The notes: generated by a model from the sequence alone, not told the origin. Counted from the stretch's first letter, positions 26,167 through 35,439 are shown. The stretch is DNA of 64,000 nucleotides from Alkalihalobacterium alkalinitrilicum (GCF_002019605.1 NZ_KV917368.1:4819070-4883069); one strand, 5' to 3'. Program-made: numbers and translations.

Positions 26167-27933
26167 TTATGAAAAGGCGCCTTGTTGGAGTTTGGTTAGA
26201 GAGCAAGTATAATGTGTTGTTTCCTGATCTTTTGGATTGAAATAAGCGACGATTAATTGCTCTTTACAAACTATTTCATTAGTTTGTAAATAATGATCAA
26301 GATCAAAGGATATGACTTCAATCATTGTATGTTTATGAAGATTTTTTTCTGAAAGGTCTAATTCACTAAAAGAGTCGGAAATCAACTTTGGTGATGCAGC
26401 AACTGATTTCAAGTAGTGAGATTGTTCGTCTTTTGTTAACGAGAAATTCCACCATGTTGTTCGTGGCTTATGTTTGTGACGAATGAAATAGTCATAGATC
26501 ATTAATCCTTTAATGATTTCAAGATTATTCGTCTCTCTTTCTTGTAAAAACTGATATAAGCGTCGAAATAAATCTTCAAGTTGGTGACCAATCTTTGCCC
26601 AGCCTTGTTGATCCCAATAATCTCCAAATTGTTGAAAAAAATCAAATGGCGATGCAAACTCTTTCGTTACTAAATATTCGATCGTTTCATCCATTCGATG
26701 ATCGTTCCAATATTTTTCTAACACATCTTCTACCCGTTTAATCCGAACGATGTCTTGAAAAGCGAGCACATTATTGCCTAAAATTTCATATGGGGCGTGC
26801 TCCATATAGACATAGTCATGATCGTTTGCGCGAAGACGAAGTCCAGTTCCTCTTAACATTTTTAAGAAACCGAGTTGTAGTTCTTCAGGACGAAGAGCAA
26901 ATACATCATTAAAAGTATTTTTAAACGACTCATAATTTTCTTCGGGTAAGCCAGCAATTAAATCAAGATGTTGATCGATTTTGCCACCTTCTTTAACGAG
27001 TGTTACCGTTCGAGATAGCTTTTCAAAATTTTGCTTTCGCTTCACGAGCTCATTTGTTGCATCATTTGTGGATTGAACCCCAATTTCAAATCGGAAGACG
27101 CCAGCAGGAGCATTTTCATTTAAAAACTCCAGAACTTCTGGACGCATAATATCAGCTGTTATTTCAAATTGAAAAACACAGCCTTCGTGGTGATCAATAA
27201 GAAATTGAAAAATTTCAAGAGCATAATCGCGTTTAATATTAAACGTTCGATCGACAAATTTTATGAGTTTTGCTCCACTTTTAATTAAGAAAAGTAAATC
27301 TGATTTGACTCGTTCAATATCAAAGTACCTGACTCCGACTTCAATGGAAGATAAACAAAATTGACAGCTAAACGGACAGCCTCGACTCGTTTCAAAGTAA
27401 GTGACACGCTTTGATAGAGCGGGTAAATCTTCCTGAAAGCGGTAAGGAGATGGAATAGCATTTAAATTTAGTTTTGAACTTGGTGGATTAACAATTCCTT
27501 TTCCGTCTTTTCGATATGCCAGTCCAAACACCATATGATATTTTTTATCACGGCTCAATTCATCCAATAACAGTTTAAATGCTTCTTCTCCCTCACCGAC
27601 AACGATAAAGTCTGCTTCAGGAATTTGGTCAAGCCAGTAAGCAGTATCATAAGAAACTTCTGGTCCACCAAGGACAATTTTCACGTTTGGCATTACTTTT
27701 TTTATCATTTCAACGACTTTGATCGTTTCTTCAATATTCCAAATGTAACAACTAAATCCGATAACATCAGGATTTTTTTTGTAAAGGTCAGTCACGATAT
27801 TCATGATCGGATCTTTTATTGTAAACTCGATCATTTCTATAGGGTATTCAGGTTCAGCATAAGCTTTCAAACAGCGAAGCGCTAAGCAAGTATGAATATA
27901 CTTCGCATTTAATGTAGTTACAACGACTTTCAT
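26167..27933 (-). CDS. B12-binding domain radical SAM protein (DUF4080 type)
   Basis: Radical S-adenosylmethionine enzyme, 588 aa. An N-terminal cobalamin-binding Rossmann fold (residues 1-130, with VIGFSCYIWN) precedes the radical SAM barrel, whose 4Fe-4S motif RGCPFSCQFC lies near residues 183-192. The C-terminal 200 residues match what I know as DUF4080. The B12 fold lacks a clear DxHxxG, as is usual in this class. The reaction is unknown: members of this large group methylate or rearrange carbon atoms. ATG with GAGGTAAA upstream. Found widely in Bacillus as a lone gene, as here. Confidence 0.88.
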   Translation of the reverse strand: MKVVVTTLNAKYIHTCLALRCLKAYAEPEYPIEMIEFTIKDPIMNIVTDLYKKNPDVIGFSCYIWNIEETIKVVEMIKKVMPNVKIVLGGPEVSYDTAYWLDQIPEADFIVVGEGEEAFKLLLDELSRDKKYHMVFGLAYRKDGKGIVNPPSSKLNLNAIPSPYRFQEDLPALSKRVTYFETSRGCPFSCQFCLSSIEVGVRYFDIERVKSDLLFLIKSGAKLIKFVDRTFNIKRDYALEIFQFLIDHHEGCVFQFEITADIMRPEVLEFLNENAPAGVFRFEIGVQSTNDATNELVKRKQNFEKLSRTVTLVKEGGKIDQHLDLIAGLPEENYESFKNTFNDVFALRPEELQLGFLKMLRGTGLRLRANDHDYVYMEHAPYEILGNNVLAFQDIVRIKRVEDVLEKYWNDHRMDETIEYLVTKEFASPFDFFQQFGDYWDQQGWAKIGHQLEDLFRRLYQFLQERETNNLEIIKGLMIYDYFIRHKHKPRTTWWNFSLTKDEQSHYLKSVAASPKLISDSFSELDLSEKNLHKHTMIEVISFDLDHYLQTNEIVCKEQLIVAYFNPKDQETTHYTCSLTKLQQGAFS

Positions 27934-28106
27934 TTTAGTTTACCTCTATTCTATAGTACTTTATGTTTACATCAGATGGTCCGAGCCTTTTCTTTGACAA
28001 GAATAAAAAAGTCTTATGCTCATTGTTTTGCTTTTGAGCGGTAATTTATACGTTAAGTATGATACCATATTTTCTATGGAGAATTATATAGATAGGATTT
28101 GATAGA

Positions 28107-28739
28107 ATGTTGTTATTATTTCCAAGTTGGCTATTCATTGTAGTCGGCTTACTATTAGTTGGTATTCTTTGTGCTTGTTTATCAATTTTTATTTCAAAGT
28201 GGATGAAAAAGAAAAACATAATAGACAAACGGATCGAAAATGTTGCGGCATTTTTAATCGTTATTGTAGTCTTTGCCAGTGCAATGTTTATAAAAGAGAA
28301 TATGTTTACGAGTGTGTATGAGGGAAGTTTAATTGTGACAGAAGATGGGATTGTTGAAGTTCCGTATTCAAGCGCTGAATTTTTAACTCTTAATGATGTA
28401 ATTATTATTGATTATCTTTTTGCACAGGTAAACTACGGGGAAAATTTTCAAATGAACAACAAAGAAAACGAAAATGTGCGAGTAACAGTTGCAATAAATG
28501 ATTTTCGACCGTTATTAACATATATGAAGAAGTATGAGCAAGAAGGAATTGAAGGGTATGTCCAACATCATTTCCCGTTTGACATTTATTTTGAGCGCGA
28601 ACATTTCGAAAAGGTTAAACAAGTTATTGAAGGAGTGGACTCTACTCAATCATGTGAAAATCTTCTACCGTCGCTAAAACAGGAGTTAGCGCAAATGGAG
28701 AAAGACTATTATGAGTATGAAGTGACATGTGTAAAGTAA
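28107..28739 (+). CDS. Hypothetical two-helix membrane protein
   Basis: A 210-residue protein with two N-terminal membrane helices (residues 8-29 and 45-64) separated by a Lys-rich cytoplasmic turn, then an outside-facing alpha/beta domain of about 145 residues with a pair of Cys (in TQSCENL and EVTCVK) that could form a disulfide. I do not recognise the family. The start has weak upstream AGGA-type pairing (GATAGGATTTGATAGA). A bidirectional terminator begins at the stop codon. It stands alone between two minus-strand genes. Confidence 0.6.
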   Translation: MLLLFPSWLFIVVGLLLVGILCACLSIFISKWMKKKNIIDKRIENVAAFLIVIVVFASAMFIKENMFTSVYEGSLIVTEDGIVEVPYSSAEFLTLNDVIIIDYLFAQVNYGENFQMNNKENENVRVTVAINDFRPLLTYMKKYEQEGIEGYVQHHFPFDIYFEREHFEKVKQVIEGVDSTQSCENLLPSLKQELAQMEKDYYEYEVTCVK

Positions 28740-28777
28740 CGAGGGTGACATCGATTACCCTCATTACTTTTGGTTTT
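28736..28777. terminator. Bidirectional terminator between convergent genes
   Basis: GTAACGAGGGT (28736-28746) and ACCCTCATTAC (28757-28767) pair at 10 of 11 positions; TTTTGGTTTTT follows on the plus strand. It overlaps the stop codon of the 210-aa gene and also ends the AbrB-type genes converging from the right. Confidence 0.75.
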
Positions 28778-28819
28778 TGCTCTAAGAGTAGGAGAAGTGA
28801 TTAGGTGCTTGCTTACTTT

Positions 28820-29311
28820 TTAACGAATGAATAAATAATAAATGAGAAAGGGCATCACACTTACAATGAGCATAAGACGGAATAAATGTAGTGTAACTAC
28901 CGTTGGAACGGAAACAGGATATTTTTCAGCAAGGACGATCATTTCTGTCATCCCTGCAGGTGCTGAGCTACATACTGCCGTTAATGTATCAAATTTAAGC
29001 CATTTTATTAGAAAAAACGCTAACAGCAACGAACCAATAATTTGTAATAATGGTAATAAAAGTGCGGAAAGCCAGATGGATGATAATACAGAAAATGTTT
29101 CCTGACTAAAAGTAAGTCCGATGCTTCCTCCTAAGAGCATTTGGATAATTTGTTTTGCTTTTTGGGGCAATGAAGGAAGTTTATTGGTCTTCATTTGAAA
29201 GATAGCAATCATTATTAGTGCACCTAAGAGAGGGTCTAAAGGAAACGACGTTAGATATCCAAACAGTCCACCAAGTAAAGCTAGTAAACTAGTGATGACC
29301 CAGCGTTTCAT
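28820..29311 (-). CDS. AbrB-type membrane protein, second half
   Basis: A 163-residue membrane protein with five or six helices that corresponds to one repeat of the AbrB-duplication membrane family (sometimes called ammonia monooxygenase-like, PF05145). CSSAPAGMTEMIVLAEKYPVSVPTVVTLHLFRLM is the repeat signature. The ATG at 29311 is chosen because GGGAGGCTC lies just upstream; the gene then overlaps the upstream partner by 23 nt. In many genomes both repeats are one protein of about 350 residues, so the two halves here probably assemble together. Substrate and role unknown; unrelated to the DNA-binding AbrB of sporulation. Confidence 0.78.
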   Translation of the reverse strand: MKRWVITSLLALLGGLFGYLTSFPLDPLLGALIMIAIFQMKTNKLPSLPQKAKQIIQMLLGGSIGLTFSQETFSVLSSIWLSALLLPLLQIIGSLLLAFFLIKWLKFDTLTAVCSSAPAGMTEMIVLAEKYPVSVPTVVTLHLFRLMLIVSVMPFLIYYLFIR

Positions 29312-29831
29312 AATGAGAGCCTCCCTTTTGTAGCTCTTTCCGATGTAAATAATCAAGTAAAATTGGAAAGATCGTCATAACACTAAGAACCCGAATTAGA
29401 TGAAGCATAATGACGACAGGAGCATGAAGGGAAAGTGTTTTAGCAATCGTCGCCATTTCTATCATTCCACCAGGGGCAGCGGATAAAATAGCATCACTAA
29501 GCTCAAAAGAAGAGAATGTTGAAATAAGCACTCCACTGCCCAGCGTGATGAAAAAAATGCTAAATGTAACTGCAACGAGACTCGTGGCTAATTGGCGGAG
29601 TTGTGTCACGGATAACTTCAAAAACGTTAAACCGACCATTAACCCTAATGTCACTTGTAGAAGAAATGACATAAGCACGGTCGTTTCTAACGTTAGTAGT
29701 TGAAATGTTTTGGCAAGTCCAACCGCAAACATTGCTCCAACGATGGTCCCGACAGGAATTTTTAATTTTTGTCCAATCGTCCCTCCTATAATTGAAAGTG
29801 TAATAAACAGTATAAATTGTAAGACATCCAT
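29289..29831 (-). CDS. AbrB-type membrane protein, first half
   Basis: A 180-residue membrane protein, the other repeat of the AbrB-duplication family, with SAAPGGMIEMATIAKTLSLHAPVVIMLHLIRVLSVM aligned to the equivalent stretch of its neighbour. GGGTCGATTAAA precedes ATG. Its last eight codons run through the start of the second gene (23-nt overlap), pointing to translational coupling and a two-subunit form of what is usually one protein. The gap 29832-30201 upstream holds the divergent promoter of the ABC operon and no gene. Confidence 0.78.
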   Translation of the reverse strand: MDVLQFILFITLSIIGGTIGQKLKIPVGTIVGAMFAVGLAKTFQLLTLETTVLMSFLLQVTLGLMVGLTFLKLSVTQLRQLATSLVAVTFSIFFITLGSGVLISTFSSFELSDAILSAAPGGMIEMATIAKTLSLHAPVVIMLHLIRVLSVMTIFPILLDYLHRKELQKGGSHYETLGHH

Positions 29832-30124
29832 TTTAATCGACCCTTTTTAATCTAGTTCTTTCCTTACTGTATGAAAAGGATAAATTAATTGCAAGAACAA
29901 TATTTTTATCATCAAATAGCGATGCGTATAGTTAGCAAAGGAAATTATATCGAGAATACCCCCCTTTTTTTAAAAAAATTATGGAACTGAAACTATTCTG
30001 AAAAACAGTATAAACCATCTCAAATCAAGATATTCGCAAGTCATATTCAACAAATAAGAAAGTTTCGGTGTAAGAGAGTTCAGTACTTGTTTGCATAAAC
30101 GCTTTAACCCAATAAAAAAAGTTA

Positions 30125-30154
30125 TTTACAATCTGAGGACAGTTGTACTATGAT
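30125..30154 (+). promoter_or_regulatory. Sigma-A promoter of the ABC importer operon
   Basis: TTTACA (30125-30130), an 18-nt spacer and TATGAT (30149-30154), 47 nt before the first start codon. I searched the leader for a T-box or riboswitch, because trpXYZ-type operons can carry one, and saw none. Confidence 0.6.
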
Positions 30155-30201
30155 TATACATAACTATTAGAAAATTATAAAAACTATAGGGGGATAATGA
30201 A

Positions 30202-31221
30202 ATGAAGAAATGGATGAAATTAGTAGGGACTGCAGCTGTAGGTCTAATGGCGCTTACTGCATGTGGTCAGGATAGTAGTGCACCAGCAGAACCAGAAGAA
30301 AATCAAGGTGGAGAAGAAGCACCTGCAGAGGAAGAAGTTACTTTTAAAATTGGTGCAACCCAAATTGTGGAACATCCTTCACTTGATGCGGCTTATGAAG
30401 GGTTTAAAAAAGCAATCGAAGATGCTGGACTTTCGGTTACATATGATTTCCAAAGTGCACAAGGTGATCAAAACAATGTTCATACGATTGCGAATAACTT
30501 TGTCGCTAATAATGTAGACTTAATTTTCACGAATTCTACTGTCAGTACGCTAGGTGCATTAAATGCAACTGATGAAATTCCAATTGTCTTTGCTTCAGTT
30601 TCAGATCCAGTAGCAGCAGGACTTGTTACTTCATTAGATGAACCAGGCGAAAATATCACAGGTGTTATTGACTTACATCCTGAATTTACAAAGAAAACAG
30701 TAGAATTTATTGAAGAAAATTTTGAAGGTGCTACCGTTGGAATTATCATTGATTCTGGCGAGCAAAACTCAATTTCTCAATTGGAAGCAGTTAAAGCAGC
30801 GATGGAAGGAACTAGTCTTACACTCGTTGAAAGAAGTGTTGACTCATCAGCAGTTGTAGCTGAAGCGGCGCGTTCGTTAGCAGATCGAGTCGACGTTTTC
30901 CTAATGACAACGGATAATACAGTTGTGCAAGGACTAGGAGCTTTAGTCGGAATTGCAAACGACTACGATATTCCATTAGTAGTGGGAGACCCTGACTCAC
31001 TAGATGGTGGTGGGTTTGTAACGTATGGAGTTGATTTCTTCTCTATTGGTTACCGTGCAGGTGAAATGGCTGTACAGATTTTAACAGGTGAAAAAATACC
31101 TTCAGACATTCATATTGAAATTCCACCAGAGCTTTCTTTATTAATCAACAAAAAAGCAGCTGAAGAACAGGGCGTAGAGTGGAACGATGAGTGGGATGCA
31201 ATTGCTGAAATAATCGAATAA
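30202..31221 (+). CDS. ABC transporter substrate-binding lipoprotein (TrpX/ABC_sub_bind family)
   Basis: Periplasmic-type binding lipoprotein, 339 aa, lipobox LTAC with Cys at residue 21 and an acidic Pro/Glu linker (residues 26-45). The mature domain has the TrpX-like start KIGATQIVEHPSLDAAYEGFKKAI and the conserved PIVFASVSDPVAAGLV. AGGGGGATAATGAA precedes the ATG. It is first gene of an operon with a permease and an ATPase. Family members bind aromatic amino acids or other small ligands; tryptophan is possible but not shown. Confidence 0.9.
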   Translation: MKKWMKLVGTAAVGLMALTACGQDSSAPAEPEENQGGEEAPAEEEVTFKIGATQIVEHPSLDAAYEGFKKAIEDAGLSVTYDFQSAQGDQNNVHTIANNFVANNVDLIFTNSTVSTLGALNATDEIPIVFASVSDPVAAGLVTSLDEPGENITGVIDLHPEFTKKTVEFIEENFEGATVGIIIDSGEQNSISQLEAVKAAMEGTSLTLVERSVDSSAVVAEAARSLADRVDVFLMTTDNTVVQGLGALVGIANDYDIPLVVGDPDSLDGGGFVTYGVDFFSIGYRAGEMAVQILTGEKIPSDIHIEIPPELSLLINKKAAEEQGVEWNDEWDAIAEIIE

Positions 31222-31361
31222 TAAAAAAGGCACGGTCGGCTCTAAATAGTAAAGCAGTTAGTCTATGATGCTTTCTAATAGTGTAAAACCTATGCTGGAT
31301 ATAGAGTCGGCTAGTGTGTCTAATAATAGAGAAATATTAAGAGGGAAGGAAGAGGTTCATC

Positions 31362-32357
31362 ATGTTTATCTCGATATTTGGCTCAATTGAATCTGGAATC
31401 ATTTATGCACTCATGGCACTAGGGGTCTACCTCACCTTTCGGATTCTTGATTTCCCAGACTTAACTGTGGATGGGAGCTTTGTGACAGGAGCAGCAGTTG
31501 CTGCGATGATGATTATTAATGGGTATTCTCCTATCATTGCTACTATTGTGGCTGTCCTGGCCGGATTTATTGCTGGTTGTGTCACAGGGATTCTCCATAC
31601 AAAAGGAAAAATTAATCCGTTATTGTCTGGTATATTAATGATGATTGCACTTTATTCTATTAATTTACGTATTATGGGACGACCTAATCTACCATTATTA
31701 AATGAGACGACATTAGTCAACCAACTCACGGGCTTTTGGCAAAGCCTAGGGTTTGATCAATTTTTTAATAGTATTTTAACGCTTTTAGGAGTGCCACAAC
31801 TTCCACGTACGTGGGCTGTTGTCTTTTTTGCTTTAATTATTACATTAGTGATTAAGATTTTACTTGACCAATTTTTGAAAACAGAAGTTGGTTTGGCACT
31901 TAGAGCAACAGGGGATAACAAGCGCATGATTCGTAGTTTTTCTGCGAATACTGACTATTTAATTATACTAGGTTTAGGGATTTCAAATGGACTTGTTGCT
32001 TTATCTGGTTCACTCATTGCCCAATACGGCGGGTTTGCTGATGTTGGTATGGGTATAGGGATGATTATTATAGGCCTTGCCTCTGTTATTATTGGTGAAG
32101 CACTCTTTGGAACTAAAACGATCGCACGTACAACATTAGCGGTAATTGGTGGTGCGATTATTTACCGAATTGTTCTGACCTTAGCACTACGTGTTGAGTT
32201 CTTAGAAACAGGAGATATGAAGTTGATAACAGCGGTGATCGTCGTTGCAGCACTTGTAACTCCGAAAATATTAGCGGCCCGGAAAGAAAAACGACGACGA
32301 TTAAAGAAACGGGCACAGCTTTCACAACTTGGGGGGGATGGAAATGTTGCATCTTAA
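31362..32357 (+). CDS. ABC transporter permease (TrpY type)
   Basis: Branched-chain-permease-like membrane protein, 331 aa, eight to ten helices, with the opening ESGIIYALMALGVYLTFRILDFPDLTVDGSF diagnostic for this ABC subfamily and a Lys/Arg-rich C-terminus. The 140-nt gap after the binding-protein gene contains paired segments (for example AAAGCA with TGCTTT, 31251-31275) that may limit read-through. It overlaps the ATPase gene by 14 nt. Confidence 0.9.
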   Translation: MFISIFGSIESGIIYALMALGVYLTFRILDFPDLTVDGSFVTGAAVAAMMIINGYSPIIATIVAVLAGFIAGCVTGILHTKGKINPLLSGILMMIALYSINLRIMGRPNLPLLNETTLVNQLTGFWQSLGFDQFFNSILTLLGVPQLPRTWAVVFFALIITLVIKILLDQFLKTEVGLALRATGDNKRMIRSFSANTDYLIILGLGISNGLVALSGSLIAQYGGFADVGMGIGMIIIGLASVIIGEALFGTKTIARTTLAVIGGAIIYRIVLTLALRVEFLETGDMKLITAVIVVAALVTPKILAARKEKRRRLKKRAQLSQLGGDGNVAS

Positions 32358-33138
32358 TAACATTAGCATTACCTTTAATGAAGGTACACTAGATGAGAAA
32401 AAAGCGTTACAACATATTAATCTAGCACTAGAATCTGGAGATTTTATTACGGTTATTGGAAGTAATGGTGCAGGGAAATCAACGTTAATGAACACCATTT
32501 CTGGAACACTATCTCCAGATGTCGGAGATGTTATTATTGATGGAAATCACGTGACCCATTTACCAGAATATAAACGATCTACTTTCATTGGTCGTGTGTT
32601 CCAAGATCCGATGGCTGGAACAGCACCGACGATGACGATTGAAGAAAATTTAGCAATGGCGTATTCACGAAATAAAAAACGAACGCTTCGTTTTGGCGTA
32701 ACGAAAAAACGTCGTGAAATGTTTCGTGAATATTTAGCAACGCTAAATTTAGGTTTAGAAGACCGACTCACAGCAAAAGTAGGCTTATTATCAGGTGGAG
32801 AAAGACAAGCGTTATCGTTATTGATGGCGACTTTTACAGAACCGAAAATTCTCTTATTAGATGAACATACCGCTGCGCTTGACCCTTCAAGAGCAGAGCT
32901 CATTACACGCCTGACAGGTGAAATTGTTCGTAACTTCAATTTAACAACATTAATGGTTACACATAATATGCAGCAAGCGCTAGACTTAGGAAATCGTTTA
33001 ATCATGATGGATAAAGGGCAGATCATCTTTGATGTAAAAGGTAAGGAAAAGCAGAATTTAACGATAGAAAAACTATTAAGTGAGTTTCAACGCATTCGTG
33101 GAGAACAGATGGCTAGTGATAAAGCAGTACTTGGGTAA
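32344..33138 (+). CDS. ABC transporter ATP-binding protein (TrpZ type)
   Basis: ABC ATPase, 264 aa. Walker A GSNGAGKST near residue 41, signature LSGGERQALS, Walker B ILLLDEHTAALDP and switch His in MVTHN. A run of seven G residues (32331-32337) serves as ribosome binding site for the ATG at 32344; an in-frame ATG at 32338 is too close to it. The start lies inside the end of the permease gene, so the two are coupled. Energises the importer. A terminator follows at 33175. Confidence 0.92.
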   Translation: MLHLNNISITFNEGTLDEKKALQHINLALESGDFITVIGSNGAGKSTLMNTISGTLSPDVGDVIIDGNHVTHLPEYKRSTFIGRVFQDPMAGTAPTMTIEENLAMAYSRNKKRTLRFGVTKKRREMFREYLATLNLGLEDRLTAKVGLLSGGERQALSLLMATFTEPKILLLDEHTAALDPSRAELITRLTGEIVRNFNLTTLMVTHNMQQALDLGNRLIMMDKGQIIFDVKGKEKQNLTIEKLLSEFQRIRGEQMASDKAVLG

Positions 33139-33174
33139 AAAATGAACCTACTAAATATTCATTTATATGGACGT

Positions 33175-33219
33175 AGAGGAGCTTAGACATTTAATAGTCA
33201 GCTCCTCTTATTTTATTTG
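33175..33219 (+). terminator. Terminator of the ABC operon
   Basis: AGAGGAGCT (33175-33183) and AGCTCCTCT (33200-33208), a perfect 9-bp stem with a 16-nt loop, followed by TATTTTATTTG. Confidence 0.8.
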
Positions 33220-33512
33220 TGTACGGCTTGTTCCGTTCTAAATTGTGCTTATGACCGAAGTGAGGAACGAGTTAGTGATTCTCCAACGAAAATCGCTGTA
33301 TATCAAAAAGAACATATTTAAAGATGAACATCCTATTGCGAAAAGCTCGAGTGCTTTTGTTGAGATAAAAAATAGAGATGAACGAAAAAATCTGGAAACA
33401 AACGATGAAAAGAAAGAGGATTTTGAAGGAAAACGAGGAATTATTTTAAAGGAAGAAACACGCTTTAACTCAACAAGTTGTGAAACAGACAACGGGCGTT
33501 GTACCAACTTTG

Positions 33513-33576
33513 GACTTCAACTAACTATCAGTGGGGAAAGAGAAAACCCTAACTGATGGAAGTTTCACTTCATAAT
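33513..33576 (+). repeat. Repeat family 2, copy A (IS200/IS605 right-end-like hairpin)
   Basis: CAACTAACTATCAGTGGGG... to GATGGAAGTTTCACTT, aligning with the copies at 39245 and 58031. ATCAGT (33528-33533) pairs with ACTGAT (33552-33557). The surrounding stretch 33220-33618 shows no convincing gene: an open frame of 103 codons (33245-33556) runs into this repeat and has no ribosome binding site. Confidence 0.6.
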
Positions 33577-33618
33577 ATTAGTGGCTAGTAATAATCATTT
33601 TTTGAAAGGGTGTTATCT

Positions 33619-34524
33619 ATGAAGTTTCTTACATTTGAGTATAATGGTTTACAAGGGGTTGGGATTTTAAATCAAGATCAAACGAGAATTATTGGTCTAC
33701 AAAAAGTTCAAAACGATAAAGAACATCATGTAAAGGTGCCTAATTCTTTACTTGAAGCAATCGAATTAGGAGAGGCCTTTATTCATGAAGCTACTGAAAT
33801 TTTGAAGTGGGTTGAAGAAAGAAACTCCGAAGAATATTCGTATCCTCTCTCCAATCCTAATGTGAAGGTACTAGCTCCAATACCAAGGCCAACAAAAAAT
33901 ATTTTCTGTGTAGGGAAAAATTATGCAGCACATGCAATTGAAATGGGAAGTGCAGATGATATTCCTAAACATTTATTAATGTTTACGAAAGCACCTACCG
34001 CTGTTATTGGAACAGAAGAGACGGTATTAAACCATGCTGAACTAACGAGTGAATTAGATTATGAAGGTGAAATTGCAATTGTCATTGGTAAAAAGGGGAA
34101 GGCCATTAAAGAAGAAGAAGCATTAGATTACATATTTGGATATACACTTCTTAATGATATTACCGCAAGAGATCTTCAAAAAAGACATAACCAATTCTTT
34201 TTAGGGAAAAGCTTAGATACAACCTGTCCGATTGGGCCATGGATAACTCATTCTAGCTTCGTTAATCATAATGAATTAGATATTGAAACGAGAGTAAATG
34301 GGGAATTAAGACAAAAAGGGAGTACGAACCAAATGATATTCTCAATTCCGACAATTATTTCGGTTATTTCCCAAGGAATGACGTTAGAACCAGGAGACAT
34401 TATAGCTACTGGAACTCCATCAGGGGTTGGAAGTGGTTTCAATCCTCCTAGATATATGAAATCTGGGGATGAAATCGAAATTAGGGTCAATGGGTTAGGT
34501 GTATTAACAAATACAATTGAATAA
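33619..34524 (+). CDS. Fumarylacetoacetate hydrolase-family protein
   Basis: FAH-family enzyme, 301 aa from the ATG at 33619; GAAAGGG lies 8 nt upstream, and an in-frame GTG at 33610 overlaps that site. The C-terminal 220 residues form the FAH fold with NIFCVGKNYAAHAIEM, the metal-binding LDYEGEIAIVIGK (Glu/Asp ligands) and ATGTPSGVGSGFNPP. Members hydrolyse or decarboxylate/isomerise oxo-dicarboxylates, as in aromatic ring catabolism or oxaloacetate decarboxylation. The 80-residue N-terminal part is typical of the ureidoglycolate lyase/HpcE-like group. Monocistronic; exact reaction unknown. Confidence 0.88.
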   Translation: MKFLTFEYNGLQGVGILNQDQTRIIGLQKVQNDKEHHVKVPNSLLEAIELGEAFIHEATEILKWVEERNSEEYSYPLSNPNVKVLAPIPRPTKNIFCVGKNYAAHAIEMGSADDIPKHLLMFTKAPTAVIGTEETVLNHAELTSELDYEGEIAIVIGKKGKAIKEEEALDYIFGYTLLNDITARDLQKRHNQFFLGKSLDTTCPIGPWITHSSFVNHNELDIETRVNGELRQKGSTNQMIFSIPTIISVISQGMTLEPGDIIATGTPSGVGSGFNPPRYMKSGDEIEIRVNGLGVLTNTIE

Positions 34525-34538
34525 TAACGTCACATGAA

Positions 34539-34571
34539 AAGCTGACCCATTCCGAGGGGTCAGCTTATTTT
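34539..34571. terminator. Bidirectional terminator between convergent genes
   Basis: AAGCTGACCC (34539-34548) and GGGTCAGCTT (34557-34566), a perfect 10-bp stem, followed by ATTTTA on the plus strand and TTTTCA on the minus strand. It overlaps the stop codon of the lipoprotein gene at 34565. Confidence 0.8.
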
Positions 34572-35323
34572 AGCGTGATCGTGATTGGATAGTCCCAAAG
34601 CATATCTTGAAGACGATGACGTTTCACTTTTAGTGTGAAAGGGTCAGGTATATTGATAGCAAATTCATGGTTTGCGATAATAGAATGATTAAATTTACCA
34701 ATTTCAGTTGATGAAAAAACAGGATAAATTTCTTCTCCACCATGGACCATTGTTGTTTCTAAGCCTTGTATATTGTGTACATCTTCTATATATAAGGTTA
34801 ATTTATTTTTATCTGTTTTTACACGAGCAATGTTTAAATCATTAACAACCACATTTTCGCTATCGTGATCTAATTCTTCGAAGAGAACGGTTTGTTGATA
34901 ATATAAGGGCTTAGCATAGAACAATACGGATAGTTTACTACTTTCTATGTTTAACTCAGGTTTAAAATATTGTCTAAAATAAACGGTCCCCTCTGGTAGC
35001 GTTTCTCCGTTTTCTTTTTCTGTAATGATTTCAGTTTTTACACTTTCATATTGATTGCCTACATCATCTTCAATCACCCGCTGTAACGCAAATGAAAAAT
35101 GCTTATCATCTAATGGATAAGGTCCAATTTGGTCAATTTGAAAAGTCATATAAAAGCCGTTTTCCGCATCTTTATTTGTATTTGCAAGACCGTCATAGGC
35201 AACAGAAAGATGTTGATTTTCAAATTGAGAAGGAGAGGCAGTTGATTTTGTTTCAGAACCAAGATTACAACCGCTCAGTATGAAGATTACAATTAACATG
35301 AAAAATCGGATGGAAAGTTTCAT
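34565..35323 (-). CDS. Hypothetical lipoprotein
   Basis: A 252-residue secreted lipoprotein: the signal peptide ends in the lipobox LSGC with Cys at residue 19, followed by a Ser/Thr-rich linker and a beta-strand-rich domain without recognisable catalytic motifs. GAGAGGTG precedes the ATG. It ends within the shared terminator hairpin. I do not recognise a family; an immunoglobulin-like anti-sigma or stress-sensing extracellular domain is one possibility, but nothing in the sequence proves it. Confidence 0.7.
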   Translation of the reverse strand: MKLSIRFFMLIVIFILSGCNLGSETKSTASPSQFENQHLSVAYDGLANTNKDAENGFYMTFQIDQIGPYPLDDKHFSFALQRVIEDDVGNQYESVKTEIITEKENGETLPEGTVYFRQYFKPELNIESSKLSVLFYAKPLYYQQTVLFEELDHDSENVVVNDLNIARVKTDKNKLTLYIEDVHNIQGLETTMVHGGEEIYPVFSSTEIGKFNHSIIANHEFAINIPDPFTLKVKRHRLQDMLWDYPITITLK

Positions 35324-35391
35324 GATACACCTCTCGAAGTAAAGATAGTTCTATTCTAGCACTTTCTCGTGTTGTCGAATAGAGACTAAAT

Positions 35392-35434
35392 ATTAGAAAA
35401 AATGAAAGAGGCTGACAAAATTTGTCAGCCTCAA
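35392..35434 (-). terminator. Terminator of kamA
   Basis: GAGGCTGACAAA (35408-35419) and TTTGTCAGCCTC (35421-35432) form a perfect 12-bp inverted repeat with a one-base centre, followed on the minus strand by TTTCATTTTTTC. It starts 8 nt after the kamA stop codon. Confidence 0.85.
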
Positions 35435-35439
35435 AATTA

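Noticed and set aside
29832-30201. T-box or tryptophan leader before the ABC importer
   Set aside because: No T-box sequence, specifier loop or antiterminator is recognisable, only an ordinary promoter.
33245-33556. Open frame of 103 codons upstream of the FAH gene
   Set aside because: No ribosome binding site, no recognisable domain, and its C-terminal third is repeat family 2; a second frame is open antisense. Treated as non-coding.
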